In this document: piece after piece, positions 1 through 11,468 of the stretch
How positions within the stretch are numbered: the stretch's first letter is position 1
Layout of the letters: every line of letters starts with the position of its first letter
NCBI GenBank assembly: GCA_023853785.1
Contig: JAJIRX010000811.1
Span: forward strand, 492,292 to 556,291
DNA: 64,000 bases
Direction of reading: 5' to 3'
From: Psilocybe azurescens
Lineage: Eukaryota > Basidiomycota > Agaricomycetes > Agaricales > Agrocybaceae
Program-made: the position numbers and the translations under genes
The notes under the pieces: model-generated
What the model saw: the letters and a program-made list of their open reading frames with translations, nothing else
The model's database searches: none
Told to the model about the DNA's origin: nothing

Positions 1-637
1 TTCATTCTCAAAAACATAATTTTATCACCTGTACAGCACTGGAAACTGTCTATTTCCAATTGCAAAATTGGGTCTCAGTGTTATCTTCCTATCTACATCT
101 TTATTTAAACAATTCCAACTATATTTCATTCTATACCAACTTGTCCACTGTCCAGAATATCCCCTGTTTCAATACTTATTCAGTGGTATTTATTTCAGCC
201 TTTCTACTCATTTATACAATACATAGTCTCCATTGAAAAGGTGTCAAACAACCACAATATCTGCAGACAGAAATGTTCCATTCAAATAGCCTTTAACACT
301 AATTTATTGACCCACTTGCTCTTGGTGCACTGTGCATGCAAGAGTGTACATATTTATTTGCTCCCAAAGCCACTCAAAGCTGTGTTAATACAGCTGATAT
401 TGCTAATAGAAGATATATTGAGGGTGTATTATTTAGGGACAGAATGTTTCTTTAGGCTGTGTGGCACCAAATTCATTGTTTGCCATCACCCACTGGTTGT
501 TTATTTCAAAAGGCCCTGTTGCAGGCCCCAAAACACAGCAGTGTGCTTTGTCATGATTAAGTAATTTGAAATTTCCTTTTCCGAAATCCTTAGTCATTGT
601 ACTTCCTTTTTAGAAAAACCATCTCTTATATTATAGA
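1..637 (-). mobile_element. Helitron unit 0, non-autonomous, truncated by window start
   Basis: This is the end of a Helitron unit whose remainder lies outside the window. Its sequence from about 50 to 637 matches, with scattered differences, the end of unit 3 (about 10880-11468), so both belong to the same subtype (type B). It ends in TATATTATAGA; read on the minus strand this is a 5' terminus beginning TCTATAATATA, and the next unit follows with no base between. Orientation is taken from the autonomous unit, whose genes are on the minus strand. No supported gene is present; the short open frames are AT-rich and differ between copies. Confidence 0.75.
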
Positions 638-649
638 CGAGCTTTATGA

Positions 650-670
650 CCCGCCGCTACAGCGTCGGGG
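650..670 (-). other. Helitron 3'-terminal hairpin, unit 1
   Basis: CCCGCCGCT and AGCGTCGGG form a nine-base stem with one mismatch, 12 bp from the unit boundary. A GC-rich hairpin close to the 3' terminus is a defining Helitron feature and is thought to act as the rolling-circle stop signal. Equivalent hairpins lie at 2790-2810, 8971-8990 and 11481-11500, each at the same distance from its own boundary. Confidence 0.75.
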
Positions 671-810
671 GGATTCGCTTTCGCTCACCCCCCTGTGCTT
701 CACGGCAGGGTCAACAGCTCGCTGGGGCTGCGCCCCAGACCCCCGCTTTGTCGGTGCCCTGCGCCTCCTCATTGATAAATAAATAATACCAATCACAATC
801 ATAATGTCTT

Positions 811-1015
811 TAGGGGAATGAGCTTCGCTCATCCCCCCCTTCTTATCGGCACTTCATGTCTCATTAAAAAATTAATAATAGCAGTCACTTATATAGTGTT
901 TTTAGGGGAATGAGCTTCGCTCATCCCCCCCTTGATTCACCTTCTCACTCAAAAATATACAATAATTGTCTTTTCATGTGGGGAGGGGATGAGCTGCACT
1001 CACCCCTCCCTTGCT
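811..1015. repeat. Cluster of short palindromes in unit 1 subterminal region
   Basis: Three short inverted repeats, each a G-run, ATGAGC, a 3-nt loop, GCTCAT and a C-run, or a close variant, are spaced about 90 bp apart. The same clusters recur at matching positions in every unit. They lie just inside the 3' end and could fold as a series of stem-loops in single-stranded DNA. No function can be read from the sequence. Confidence 0.7.
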
Positions 1016-2789
1016 TCACAGCCAGTTCAACAGCTTGCAGGAATTGTTAAACTCCACTATGCAGACACACAGCACCTACATTGTCAAATTATATATACTC
1101 ACAGTCAATAACAGTCAATATTTCTGGCCTTATCTAAACAGTGAACAAACACAAATATATATACACAGAACTGTACATTCAGTGTTCATTAAATATTCCT
1201 TTGCTTTGCAAATCTGAAACTAAAATTTCAAATTATATTAGACCCACTCCAACTAATGCACAGTATTTTTGTCACCATGCCTGTTTTAATATCCATACAC
1301 CTGCCAATGTCCACTCCCAATCAACCATCATCCTACTTTATATCTTATACAATACTGCACTACTCATTCACTACCCACAAATCACCCCATATGCACAGAA
1401 CCTGCAGCATTGTGCCACTTTAAATTTCATACCTTACACTCATCCTCTTCACAATCAAAATAGTCCTGCAAATTAATCACATCAATGTACAATCTATTGT
1501 ATATTATAATTTAAATGCCAATTCTCACACACAATACTTAACAGTCTGTTTATTTTTACATGTATAAACCACATGAGAGCTTTATCCTCATAAAAACAAA
1601 AATACCTCTTGTAGAACACAGTAGACTGCCTATTTTTAATTAGGAAATCATATCCCAGTGTTATCTCTCTGCCCACATCTTTTATTTAAATAGCATCTAC
1701 ACACTCACAAATTCCTCTATTGCTATATATCAGTCATAAAGCTTGCCAGTGCAGTGCCCTTGCACCTTGCTAAGTTAGTGCTGCACACTTCCATACTACA
1801 TATAATATAAACATTTCATCCACCACCCTTTCTAAGTCTAAGGAAAATTATGTGAAAATGTCACAACAAAGCATGGCACCTTCAGCATCATGCCTATGCC
1901 AGTATATATTCCCACAATATATCCCCAGCCCACTCTTCAATAATTATTGTGTATATTATTGTCACAAAAGAATTTTACATTGCATCTTATACAAAACTGG
2001 AACTATCCTGCTATCCACAGTATCTGCAACACTCTACTATTCTAAATTTTATAGCTTACACTCTTCACAATTAAAATAGCTGTCTCCTCATCCCACTACA
2101 TTTGTCCTGCAAATTAATCACATTAATCTACAGCCCATAGTATATTAAAATTTACATGTTAGTTCTTATGCACTATATTTAGCTATGTATGTCTATATTT
2201 TTACCCACTACATGAGTAAGGTACACTGGAGCTTCATTCTTAACAAAATAATTTTATCACCTGTACAGCACTGGAGACTGCCTATTTTCAGTTGCAAAAT
2301 TGTGTCCCAGTGCTATTTTTCTATCTACATCTTTATTAAAAAGTTCCACCCTGTTCCACTCAAACAAAACATGGTCACCAACCTTAGCTTATTCTGTACT
2401 AACTTGTCCACTGTCCTAAATTCTAATCATATTCATTGTTTGCAAATTTATTCAGTGGTTTGCATTTGAATTTTTGTAAATAGTGTCAACCACAACAACT
2501 GTTCACCAAAAGCCAAAAACTGCAGAAAAATGCTTTAATACCACTGGAAATGGCTAATAGACACATTGAGGATATGTTATTTAGACATGGAGTCTTTTTT
2601 TTGGGATGTGTGGCACCAATTTTTTTATTGGCCATCAGCCTCTGGTTGTTTGTTTCAAAGGGCCCCGCAGCACCGGCCCCAAAACACAGCAGTCTGCTTA
2701 ATAATGCTTGGTCATGCTTAGGTAAAATTAACTTCCTCTTTTAGAACGTGAGAAGCAGCTGTGTTTTATATTATAGACGAGCTTTATGA

Positions 2790-2810
2790 CCCGCCGCTAC
2801 GGCGTCGGGG
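2790..2810 (-). other. Helitron 3'-terminal hairpin, unit 2
   Basis: GC-rich imperfect hairpin (CCCGCCGCT / GGCGTCGGG arms) 12 bp inside the 3' terminus of the autonomous unit, the position expected for the Helitron termination hairpin. The terminal tetranucleotide read on the minus strand is CTCG rather than the usual CTRR. Confidence 0.7.
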
Positions 2811-2944
2811 ATTCGCCAGCTCACCCCCCCTGTGCTTCACGGCAGGGTCAACAGCTCGCTGGGGCTGCGCCCCAGACCCCGCTTGTCGGTGCCCTGCGCC
2901 TCCTCATTGAAAAATAAATAATAGCAGTCACAATTATAATGTCT

Positions 2945-3145
2945 TGGGGGGAATGAGCTTTGCTCATCCCCCTTTTATCAATACTTCACACCTCATTAAA
3001 AATATATATGTAATGTTTTGGGGGAATGAGCTTCGCTCATTCCCCCCTCTTATCAGCACTTTGCACCTCATTAAAAATATTAATAATGCCAATTGATTAT
3101 ATAATGTCTTGGGGAGATGAGCTTTGCTCATCTCCCCCTGCACTC
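2945..3145. repeat. Cluster of short palindromes in unit 2
   Basis: Three copies of the ATGAGC-TTY-GCTCAT stem flanked by G and C runs lie between the 3' hairpin and the helicase stop codon. They are equivalent to those in units 1, 3 and 4 and occupy most of the roughly 460 bp downstream of the gene. Confidence 0.7.
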
Positions 3146-3241
3146 CTCAATAAAAAAATAATTAATTTTATATAATACAAACACTTTATATATTAAATAA
3201 AAATCAGTCACTATGGTCAATAGAAAGAACTTCAGGGTACA

Positions 3242-6200
3242 CTATATTTTTGTTATACTTAATCCAGAACTGTCATCCCAAATAGCCTTGATGTTATGCA
3301 CAGATGTTACTCGTGAAATAGCAACATATAGTTGTCCATGTGCAAAAGGTGAAGAAATAAGGTTTAGTCCAACATGTAAAACAGATTGTCCTTGTGCTTT
3401 ATTGATCGTCATAGCAAATGCCAGTCGCACAGGAAATTGTCGTCGGCAAAATTCAAATGGAACTTGTGTGTCCGTCGGTGTCAGCCCAATCCGTGGAATA
3501 AAAACTGTCTCCCCTGCTCTATCTCCTGTCAATAGTCGAACTTCCAAAACACGGTTCCCCATTCTTGTCACAATCCCTCTCGATCCATTGCACACTCCCT
3601 CACTCGCATTCAAATTCTGTAAAATCATAATAGGACAGCCAACTTTAAGTATAAGCTTGGCCAAAGGAAGACCTGAACAGTTGATTGTGTTCAGATACTC
3701 CACTGGATACATCAGAATTCCTTCATCACCATGTCCCCGATTATTCAAAATGCTATCAGCACTGTGAAACACCTTTTCTTCTCCAGGAAATTTGTTGAGA
3801 ATACTTTTGTTCAGATCATCCACATCATCATTCCTGCTGCACAGAATTGTCCGTTCAGCATAATATTTGTCATCATGCCCAGTGGTCCGCTGGATTCCAG
3901 GATATATTGTATCAATCAGAGATTCAACAGTATTGTTGGCACATTTGAAATGATCAGGAAGTGTTGTGTTGTCAGATTCATCTGTATGTTTTCCCAGACC
4001 AATATCCAACTGCCATTGTGCAAATTTCCGTTCTTCATCATGTGCAGTGTTCAGACGCATATTCTCAGTCAACTTAAGTACTTTGATGTGTCCCCAAAGT
4101 TGTGACCTCTGCATGCATGCTCCAACAATTTGTGCTCTTGATCCTTTCACAACAACAGGAAGAATTTGCTTGAAGTCTCCACCAAACACAACAGTAAGTC
4201 CTCCAAATGGTTTGTCACAGTTACGGATATCCTTGAATGTGCGGTCCACAGCCTCATGAATATAACGGTTTTGCATAGGAGCTTCATCCCATATCACCAA
4301 ATCAGTACGCTGAATAAGCTCTGCCAAATCAGAAGTGCGACCAATACTGCATGTAGAGTCCTCATGAATGTTGATAGGAATTTTGAAAGTTGAATGTGAT
4401 GTCCGACCACCAATAAGAAGCAGAGAGGCAATTCCAGATGAAGCCACACAAAGCACTATTTTTCCTTCACCACGCAGAAAGTAGCACAGAGTGTTGTACA
4501 CATAAGTTTTTCCTGTACCTCCTGGACCATGAAGAAAGAAACATTGACCACTCTTGCTTTCAACTGCTGCTACAATAGTATCAAATGCTGAACGTTGCCC
4601 ATGATTGAGAGTAGGAATTCGCTGTTGAGCCAGAACAGATTGATTGTCCCTGTCATAGTTTCTCTGCTCTGCAATCAATCTATTTCCTATAGCAGCAGCC
4701 CAATCTTCTTGAGGCAATGGCATTCCTGCAAACTCTTCAAGTTTTTGTTGGTAGTGCGAAGAAGTTGGTCAATAAGAAAAAGGCCATAATCAAACACTTG
4801 TGCTTCAGTGGGGTCTTGTTGGATATGTTTGGAGATAAGAGCATGTCGCAGATCATCACAAATCTTGTCTTTAAATTGATCCCAGAGTGCAGCAGGATTT
4901 GATGGTGTGCAGTCTCGAAGAATAGTCACAAAAAGATTGCGAAGTTGTCGTCCACTTGCCATATATCCAGCCTCTTCCAGACACTGCTTCCACTCATTAT
5001 CATCCTCTAAAAGTCCTCGATGTATGCAGGCCTCACAAAATGTTTCATATACAGTGCCATCAACTGTTCGGAGATCAACAAAAGATGTAGCACCCTTGAC
5101 ACAGGTCAGCAGAGTTCTGAGATAAAAGCGCTCTCCTGAGCTTGGATGAGCATAGTACATGTCGCCCAATTGCAAATTGTCGCTGTCTTGGAGCCCATTT
5201 GCGCTGTTTTCCCTTCCAGACAAATTTGGCAGGAAAATCCTGATAAAGAGTATTTCTGGCTTCTTCATATTGTATATTGGCTTTGAAATAAGCAGTGAGC
5301 TTGGTGTCTTTGCCTGCATTGCGATCCAAAACCTCCTGAACATTTAGTGCCTGGTCTTCATTCCATGTAACCATTTGTTGATCAGGCAAATGAATCTGAA
5401 GGCGAACAATAGGTGGATGTTCTTGATGCATGTGGAAGTGAAAAATGCGCCAAAGTCCTTCACATGCAGAAACATATCGTGCATCAAGATATAGCTTGAC
5501 CTCATCTTGACAGCGTCCAAACTGCATAGTAATGCGATCATGGCCCTTATAGACATATTTGTAGATGTATTTGATGGCCTTGATAGAAGCAATAGATTCA
5601 ACATTGATATGGCAGCGATATTTCCAGATAAGATAACGGCAGTGAGCAACAACCCAGCGATTATCAGCCTTTTTTCCACCACCAATATCAAACTCCTTTC
5701 CAGTGTTACGTCTCCTGAGATTTGCATAAGAGTCTTCATTGACAGTGGTCTGATCACGATAAGGCTTGGGAAAACATTTTGAACATTTTCCATTCACATG
5801 ACATTGAGCAGTGGTGTCACCATTGCATGGAGTATGGACCATGAATTTCTTGACCAATTCAAAGAGTTCTGGCTCTTCCTCTTCATCTGGAAATTCAGCT
5901 GAAATAAGGCTGTCAACATCTTCAGGTGTGCGAAGCTTGTGATCAGGATGCAAAAATACAATCATGTGCATATGTGGGAGGCCTCGCTTTTGAAACTCAA
6001 TTGTCCACACATTTGCAACTGCTCTACCCATAATGCTATTTTTACAAATATCATTGAGCATCTCTTTCATTTTTGCATGAAAGACTCTGACCACTAAATC
6101 TGGACGGTCAGAAGACTGTTGTCCAGGAAGAAGTGCCTCTTTGATTTCTGGCCAGCTTGGGTTGGCAGTAGCAGTGATAAATAAATCAGCTCCATGAAAA

Positions 6201-7776
6201 TAGCGATTGATAGCAAGAGCATCCTGGCAGTTCTGAATCATGTTTCGTGTGCTTCCAGCAAAAGAAGAGGGCAAAATAGTCCTTTGGCCAACATTTGCAC
6301 CTTCAGCATTAGGATCAGCTGCAATAGCATCCATAAGACCTTGACGTGTATCATTTCTGAACTTCTGCTGATTTTGTCTAACCCACCGTAATCTGTTTTG
6401 CTCTGAAGCTGCCCAACAGTCTACAATGAATTCCTGAAGAAGTTTTTGTGCCAAAAACAAATGTTGAGATTCATTTGTTTCTTCCCTTGGATGAAGACGA
6501 TAACGAAAATATTCTGTTTGTGAGATGTATTTTCGCTTTTTTTGGCTGTGGAGCTTCAATAGCATCCTCATCCTGGTCCTCATTAGGAGCCAGCTCAGCA
6601 GCTGGAGGATCATCATCAATTTCTGCAGCCTCATTAAAAGGAATGTTAGGATGCCAGCCTAACTGCCCAGTTGGAAAAAGAAGAACATAATGAAGTGGAA
6701 GATAAAGGGGATGCAGTTCACTGATTGTTTCCAGCCTTTCTCCAGCTCTTCGTCTCAGGACAATATCTCTGCCATTGGGATATACTTCATCACCATCTCC
6801 AGGAAGGATTATAGCCACTTCATTAGATCCAGCTGATGGTTCATTATAGCGTCTGCGATCAGTTTCTCGTTCATAGCGAAGAGCAATTGTGCATTGCTGA
6901 TCTATAGGCATGTTATGTGTTACTTCAAATGCCTGTTTATACAGCTGTACACCTGAATGAGAACGATATAGCATGTCCTGAAGAATACTCATGGTGGTTC
7001 TATCCAGCCCAGAGTTTGCAGGATGACACATACGAAAATTGAGAGCTTCAACAGGATCAAAAATATATAGCTGAGCATATAAAGGTGTAACACCAATCTG
7101 AGGAAGAAGAGATCCAGCTCGATTTGTTAACCTTCCTTGGACTTTGAATACATAAGGTCCAGGCCTATTGTTAATTGCATGGTCAATAGTGACTCCCAAT
7201 GAGGTCATGGCTAAAGCATTGTTGTACTGCCGAATATGATTGCGGAAGTTTTTGGATTGGGGATCATTATTCTTAAGCAAAGCATCTAATTCTCGGGGAG
7301 GATTCTTCAGCTTTGGAAGAACAATTTTCCCACTAAAGCAGCACATTCCAAATATAGGAATATCTTTGCTTGAACTAAGACACTCAATCATCCAGTGCAA
7401 AGCACCACAGTTTACACACTTAACATCCATTTTTCCTAAATTATGGACAGGCCAGTCACGGCTAAAGGGCTGTCGTGCAACAGGTACAACAGGTTGGGCA
7501 ATGAGAGGTGGAAGTGGTGCAGGAAGAACAGGAGGGGGAGGCTGAAGAGGTGGAAGTACTGGAGGAGGAGGAGGAAGGGGTATAGGTATTACTGGAGGAA
7601 GTATCTATTTCTTCATTAATATTATGTTTAAAATCACAGAAACTTAAAATACATACAGGAAAAGGTTGGGGTCCAGCATGACGTCCACGGCGTGGTTGTG
7701 GAGGAGGTGCAGGAGCAGCAGCTAAAAGCTGAGCCAAATTTGCAGGCAAGTTGTTATACTGAATTTCATTAAACAT

Positions 7777-7822
<46 letters not shown>

Positions 7823-8154
7823 AATACAGGAACAGGAACAGGAGCAGGAGCAGGATGAACACGATGGCGACCTCGTTGTAGTGGTAAAGGAGCTGGTGGA
7901 ACAGCTGCTAAAAGCTGAGCCAAATTTGCAGGTAAATTATTATACTGAATTCCATTAAATATAGTAGGCTGGAAAACAGGAGCAGGAACAGGAGCAGGAG
8001 GGATAGGAAAGACAGCAGGTGCAGGTGCAGGTGCAGGTGCAGGAGCAGGAACAGGAGCAGGAACAGGAACAGGAACAGGAGCAGGAGGAACAGGAACAGG
8101 AAGAGCAGCTAAAAGATCAGGAATTTCAAATCGTAATGGCTCAATATAAGGCAT
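3242..8154 (-). pseudogene. Helitron Rep/PIF1-helicase transposase, frame-broken
   Basis: Rolling-circle transposase of the autonomous Helitron. In order from the N-terminus: a Pro/Ala-rich region (8154-7657); a 52-nt intron (7605-7656); an N-terminal zinc-binding motif (CVNCGALHW, about 7420); the HUH Rep domain with the GLPHMHM metal-binding motif (about 6000) and the Tyr motif YIYKYVYKGHD (about 5560); then a PIF1-family helicase with Walker A GPGGTGKT, Walker B VIWDEAP and C-terminal INKAQGQS. The coding sequence is split by three 1-nt shifts, at the T7 run 6537-6543, near 5161, and at the T5 run 4742-4746. Otherwise all motifs are intact. The open frame continues upstream of Met 8154 to about 8303, where a further intron probably starts, so the true N-terminus is unresolved. 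It may be a recent pseudogene or an intact gene with assembly indels. Confidence 0.85.
7770..8110 (-). repeat. Pro-Ala coding microsatellites with duplicated 20-residue motif
   Basis: Two (CAGGAG)n-type arrays (about 7785-7860 and 8005-8100) encode runs of Pro-Ala in the Helitron protein N-terminus. Each array is followed, reading on the minus strand, by the same block: FN(G/E)IQYNNLPANLAQLLAA and then an RGRH tail. The N-terminus therefore arose by duplication of an array-plus-block module. A flexible linker is likely; no catalytic role is indicated. Confidence 0.7.
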
Positions 8155-8958
8155 TTGGTCATGACGTGGAGTGCGACGGGCTTGAGGACTCTCAAGAACA
8201 CGGGCATCACGCTCAGATTGCTGGGCAGCAACACGAACACGACGTGGAGTATTTGGAGGAGTTTCAGGCCTATAAAAATATTCATCAGCTTGTTTTCTAA
8301 ATCAATTAATTATTAAAGAAAACATACATGGCTCAGAAATCTTATTTAAAATAGCACAATCACCACCACCGCCAAATCCAAACACAGAAAAAAAGAAGAT
8401 GGAATCCTGCAATGGCAAAAAATAAAAAATATCAGTCAGAATGGTTATTAGACTCATGTATTACTCACTAAAGGAACACAGAAAACACACTATGTAAAAG
8501 TTAGAACAGTTATAAATGAAATTTAGAGACTTTACTCACCAAAAAAAGAGGAAAAATGCGAAGAGAGAGTAGAAAACTACAGTGTGCATGAGTTTGAGAA
8601 CTTGCAGAGCTAAAAGTGACATAGAACACTCACCAAAGCCAAATTAACCACCCAAATAGCTTCAATATGGCTGGATATGGCTGATAGATGCTTTGAAAGT
8701 GCACTATTCTCAGGAATGTTGGCTCAGAATTTTTTTTTAGGCTGTGTGGGATGCAAAGCGGCGTCAAAGAGGCAACCTCATGGTCACTTCATGGCACCAA
8801 TCGTTGTTTGCCATCAGCCACTGGTTGTTTGTTTCCAAAGGCCCGCAGCGGCGGCCCCAAAACACAGTGGTCTGCTTAATAATAATTAGTCATGCTTAGG
8901 TAAAATTAAATCTCCTTTTTCGGAATTGCTTAGTCATTGAGCTCTCTTATATTATAGA

Positions 8959-11468
8959 CGAGCTTTATGACCCGCCGCTACGCGTCGGGGGATTCGCCGC
9001 TCACCCCCCTGTGCTTCACGGCAGGGTCAACAGCTCGCTGGGGCTGCGCCCCCAGACCCCGCTGTCGGCGCCTACGCCTCCCTCATTGAAAAATAAATAA
9101 TACCAATTACAATTATTATATCTTGGGGGAATGAGCTTCGCTCATCCCCCCCTTTTTATTGACACTCCATGTCTCATGAAAATAATAATAATAGCAGTCA
9201 CTCTTGGGGATGAGCTGCGCTCATCCCCCTTGCTTCACACCCCTAATATAATGTGTGGGAGGGATGAGCTGCGCTCACCCTCCCCTACTTCACAGCCTGC
9301 CCTACAGCTTGTTGGGGTTGGACTCTTCCATCCCACTATGGAGCCACACAGCATCTTTATAGTCAGATTATATACACTCAGTCAATAACAGTGAACAAAT
9401 ACACAAATATTTATACACAGCACTCTATATTCTGTGTCCATTAAATTTCTTTTGCTTCAACAATCTCAAACAAAATTTTTAAACCATATTAAACCAATTC
9501 CAACTAATCCACAGTACCTTTGCCACCATGTCTGTTTTAATATTCACACCCATATCCATTCCCAATCAATTATTATTCTACTTTATATTTTATACAATAC
9601 TGCACTACTCATTTACTATCTATCACTCACCTCATAGGCACAGCACTATAGATGCCATGCTATTTTAAATTTCATAGCTTACACTCTTTCTCTTCACAAC
9701 CAAAATATCTGTCTCTACACCCCACTACTTTAATTCTACAAAATTTAATCACATCAATCTACACCCTATAGTACATTACAATCTAAAATCAATTTTCATA
9801 ACATATCACAGAGCATTCACCTCACTCACCACTTCTGCTTCATCCTCAGGCCTACATCTTATCACTGCTCCATCTCTCTATCTCACTATAGACATTTGTA
9901 GCACCTCCATACTCACTTTTTTTTACTGACTGTCAATAACAGTGAACATTTCTGTCTCTATCTAACAATCTCACAAATCTCCCACCAAAATTTAAAACCA
10001 TATTACACCCACTCCAATTAATCCACCACAACTTCACCCCTGTACTCAGTCAATCTACATCCCTGCCCATCACCACTCCCAATTATTTGCTAATCATTGC
10101 CTCTATTACTTATAATACTTGACTGCCCTTTCATTACCCACCAACATCTTGATATGCACAGCACCTGCAGCTGTGCCATTTTAAATTTTATAACTTACAC
10201 TTTTTTTCTTCAAAATACAAATAGCTGTTCTCAGCCCCCACCACTTTGGTCTGTAAATGAATTAATCACATCAATCTATATCCTATAGTACATTAAAATT
10301 CAAATGTCAATTCCCACTCCTAATAGTTAACACTCTCTTTAATTTTACCCACTACATGGGCAAAGCATACTCCAGCTTTATTCTCAAACATTAATTTTAC
10401 TACCTATACAGCACTGTATATCACCTATTTTCAATTACAAAGGCAGGTCTCAGTGCTATCTTTCTATCCAAATCTTTATTTAAATAGCACCCACACATCC
10501 ACAAATCCCCCCTGCTGCTATGTGTCAGTTGTAAAGCTAAATGGCACAGTGCATCTGGGATTTGCTAAGTTGGTGCTCCACACCTCTGTACCAAATATAA
10601 TATCAATATTTCATCACTTCACCCTTTCTATGTCTAATGAAAACATTTGGGTATGTCTCTACAAAAGCATGCCACCTTTAGCACTATGTCCATGATACTA
10701 TACATTTCCACAATATATCCCCAGCCCACTCTTGAACAATTATTGTATAGATTACTTGTAATAACATTCTTTTGCATAGAGAACTGGAATATTCTACTAT
10801 ACACAGCACCTGCAGCACTGTATCATTTTAAAATTTACAGATTACACTCTTCACAATTAAAATTTAAAATAGCTGTCCCCTGACCTTTCCCATTGTAAAA
10901 TTGTGTCCCAGTGCTATCTTTCTGTCTACACCTTTATTTAAACAGTTCCAACTATAATTCATTTCATACTAACTTTTCCACTGTCCACAATGCCCCCTGT
11001 TTTGATATTTATTTAGTGGTATTTATTTCAGCCTTTTAACTCTTTTATCCAATACATAGTCTCCATTACAAAGGTGTCAACCAACCACAATATCTGCAGA
11101 CAGAAATGTCTCATTCAAATAGTCTTTGACACAGATTTATTGATCCACTTGCTCATAGTGCACTGTGCACTGTGCATGCAAGAGTGTGCAGATTTGTTTG
11201 TTTTCAGAGCCACCCAAAGCAGCTTCAATACAGCTGGGTATGGCTAATAGACACATTGAGAATGTGTTATTTAGACATGGAATCTTTTTCAGGCTGTGTG
11301 GCACCCATTTTGTTGTTTGCCATCAGCCACAGGTTGTTTGTTTCAAAAGGCCCCGTAACGCCGGCCCCAAAACACAGCAGTTTGCTTAATAATAATTAGT
11401 CATGCTTAGGTAAAATTAAATCTCCTTTTTCGGAAAAGCTTAGTCATTGAGCTCTCTTATATTATAGA
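8959..11468 (-). mobile_element. Helitron unit 3, non-autonomous (type B, 2510 bp)
   Basis: A complete gene-less unit with the shared ends. Its last 600 bp matches the partial unit 0, and its final 150 bp also closely matches the end of the autonomous unit, including GGCCCCAAAACACAG and the stretch leading into TATATTATAGA. The interior is AT-rich and carries the usual subterminal hairpin and palindromes. Small open frames occur but none is conserved with the other units. Confidence 0.8.
9120..9285. repeat. Cluster of short palindromes in unit 3
   Basis: Three copies of the G-run, ATGAGC or GATGAGC, loop, GCTCA, C-run palindrome close to the 3' hairpin of unit 3, equivalent to the clusters in the other units. 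Confidence 0.65.

Larger units (their letters stand above)
638..2777 (-). mobile_element. Helitron unit 1, non-autonomous (type A, 2140 bp)
   Basis: A complete unit running from CGAGCTTTATGACC (the complement of the Helitron 3' end) to TATATTATAGA (complement of a 5' end starting TC). It is nearly collinear and almost identical with unit 4 (11469-13596). A GC-rich hairpin lies 12 bp inside the 3' end, followed by GC stems and short palindromes with ATGAGC/GCTCAT arms; the rest is AT-rich filler. There is no Rep or helicase coding sequence, so movement would need the protein of an autonomous unit. Open frames here are not supported as genes. Confidence 0.8.
2778..8958 (-). mobile_element. Autonomous Helitron (unit 2, 6181 bp)
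   Basis: A full unit bounded like the others: complement of the 3' end (CGAGCTTTATGACC) at 2778 and complement of the 5' TC end at 8958. It shares both termini with the short units (the 3' hairpins and palindromes, and the 5' subterminal stretch from about 8700 to 8958, closest to unit 3), but contains the Rep/helicase gene on the minus strand. Bases 8310-8700, upstream of the coding region, are AT-rich and would hold the promoter and 5' exon. Three 1-nt frame breaks in the gene leave it uncertain whether this copy is active. Confidence 0.85.

Noticed and set aside
7770..8110. CRISPR-like regular repeats
   Set aside because: They are hexanucleotide microsatellites inside a coding region, without unique spacers, in a eukaryotic genome.
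8019..8300. Plus-strand frame rich in Gln and Glu over the Helitron N-terminus
   Set aside because: Shadow of the CAGGAG repeats that encode Pro-Ala on the minus strand.
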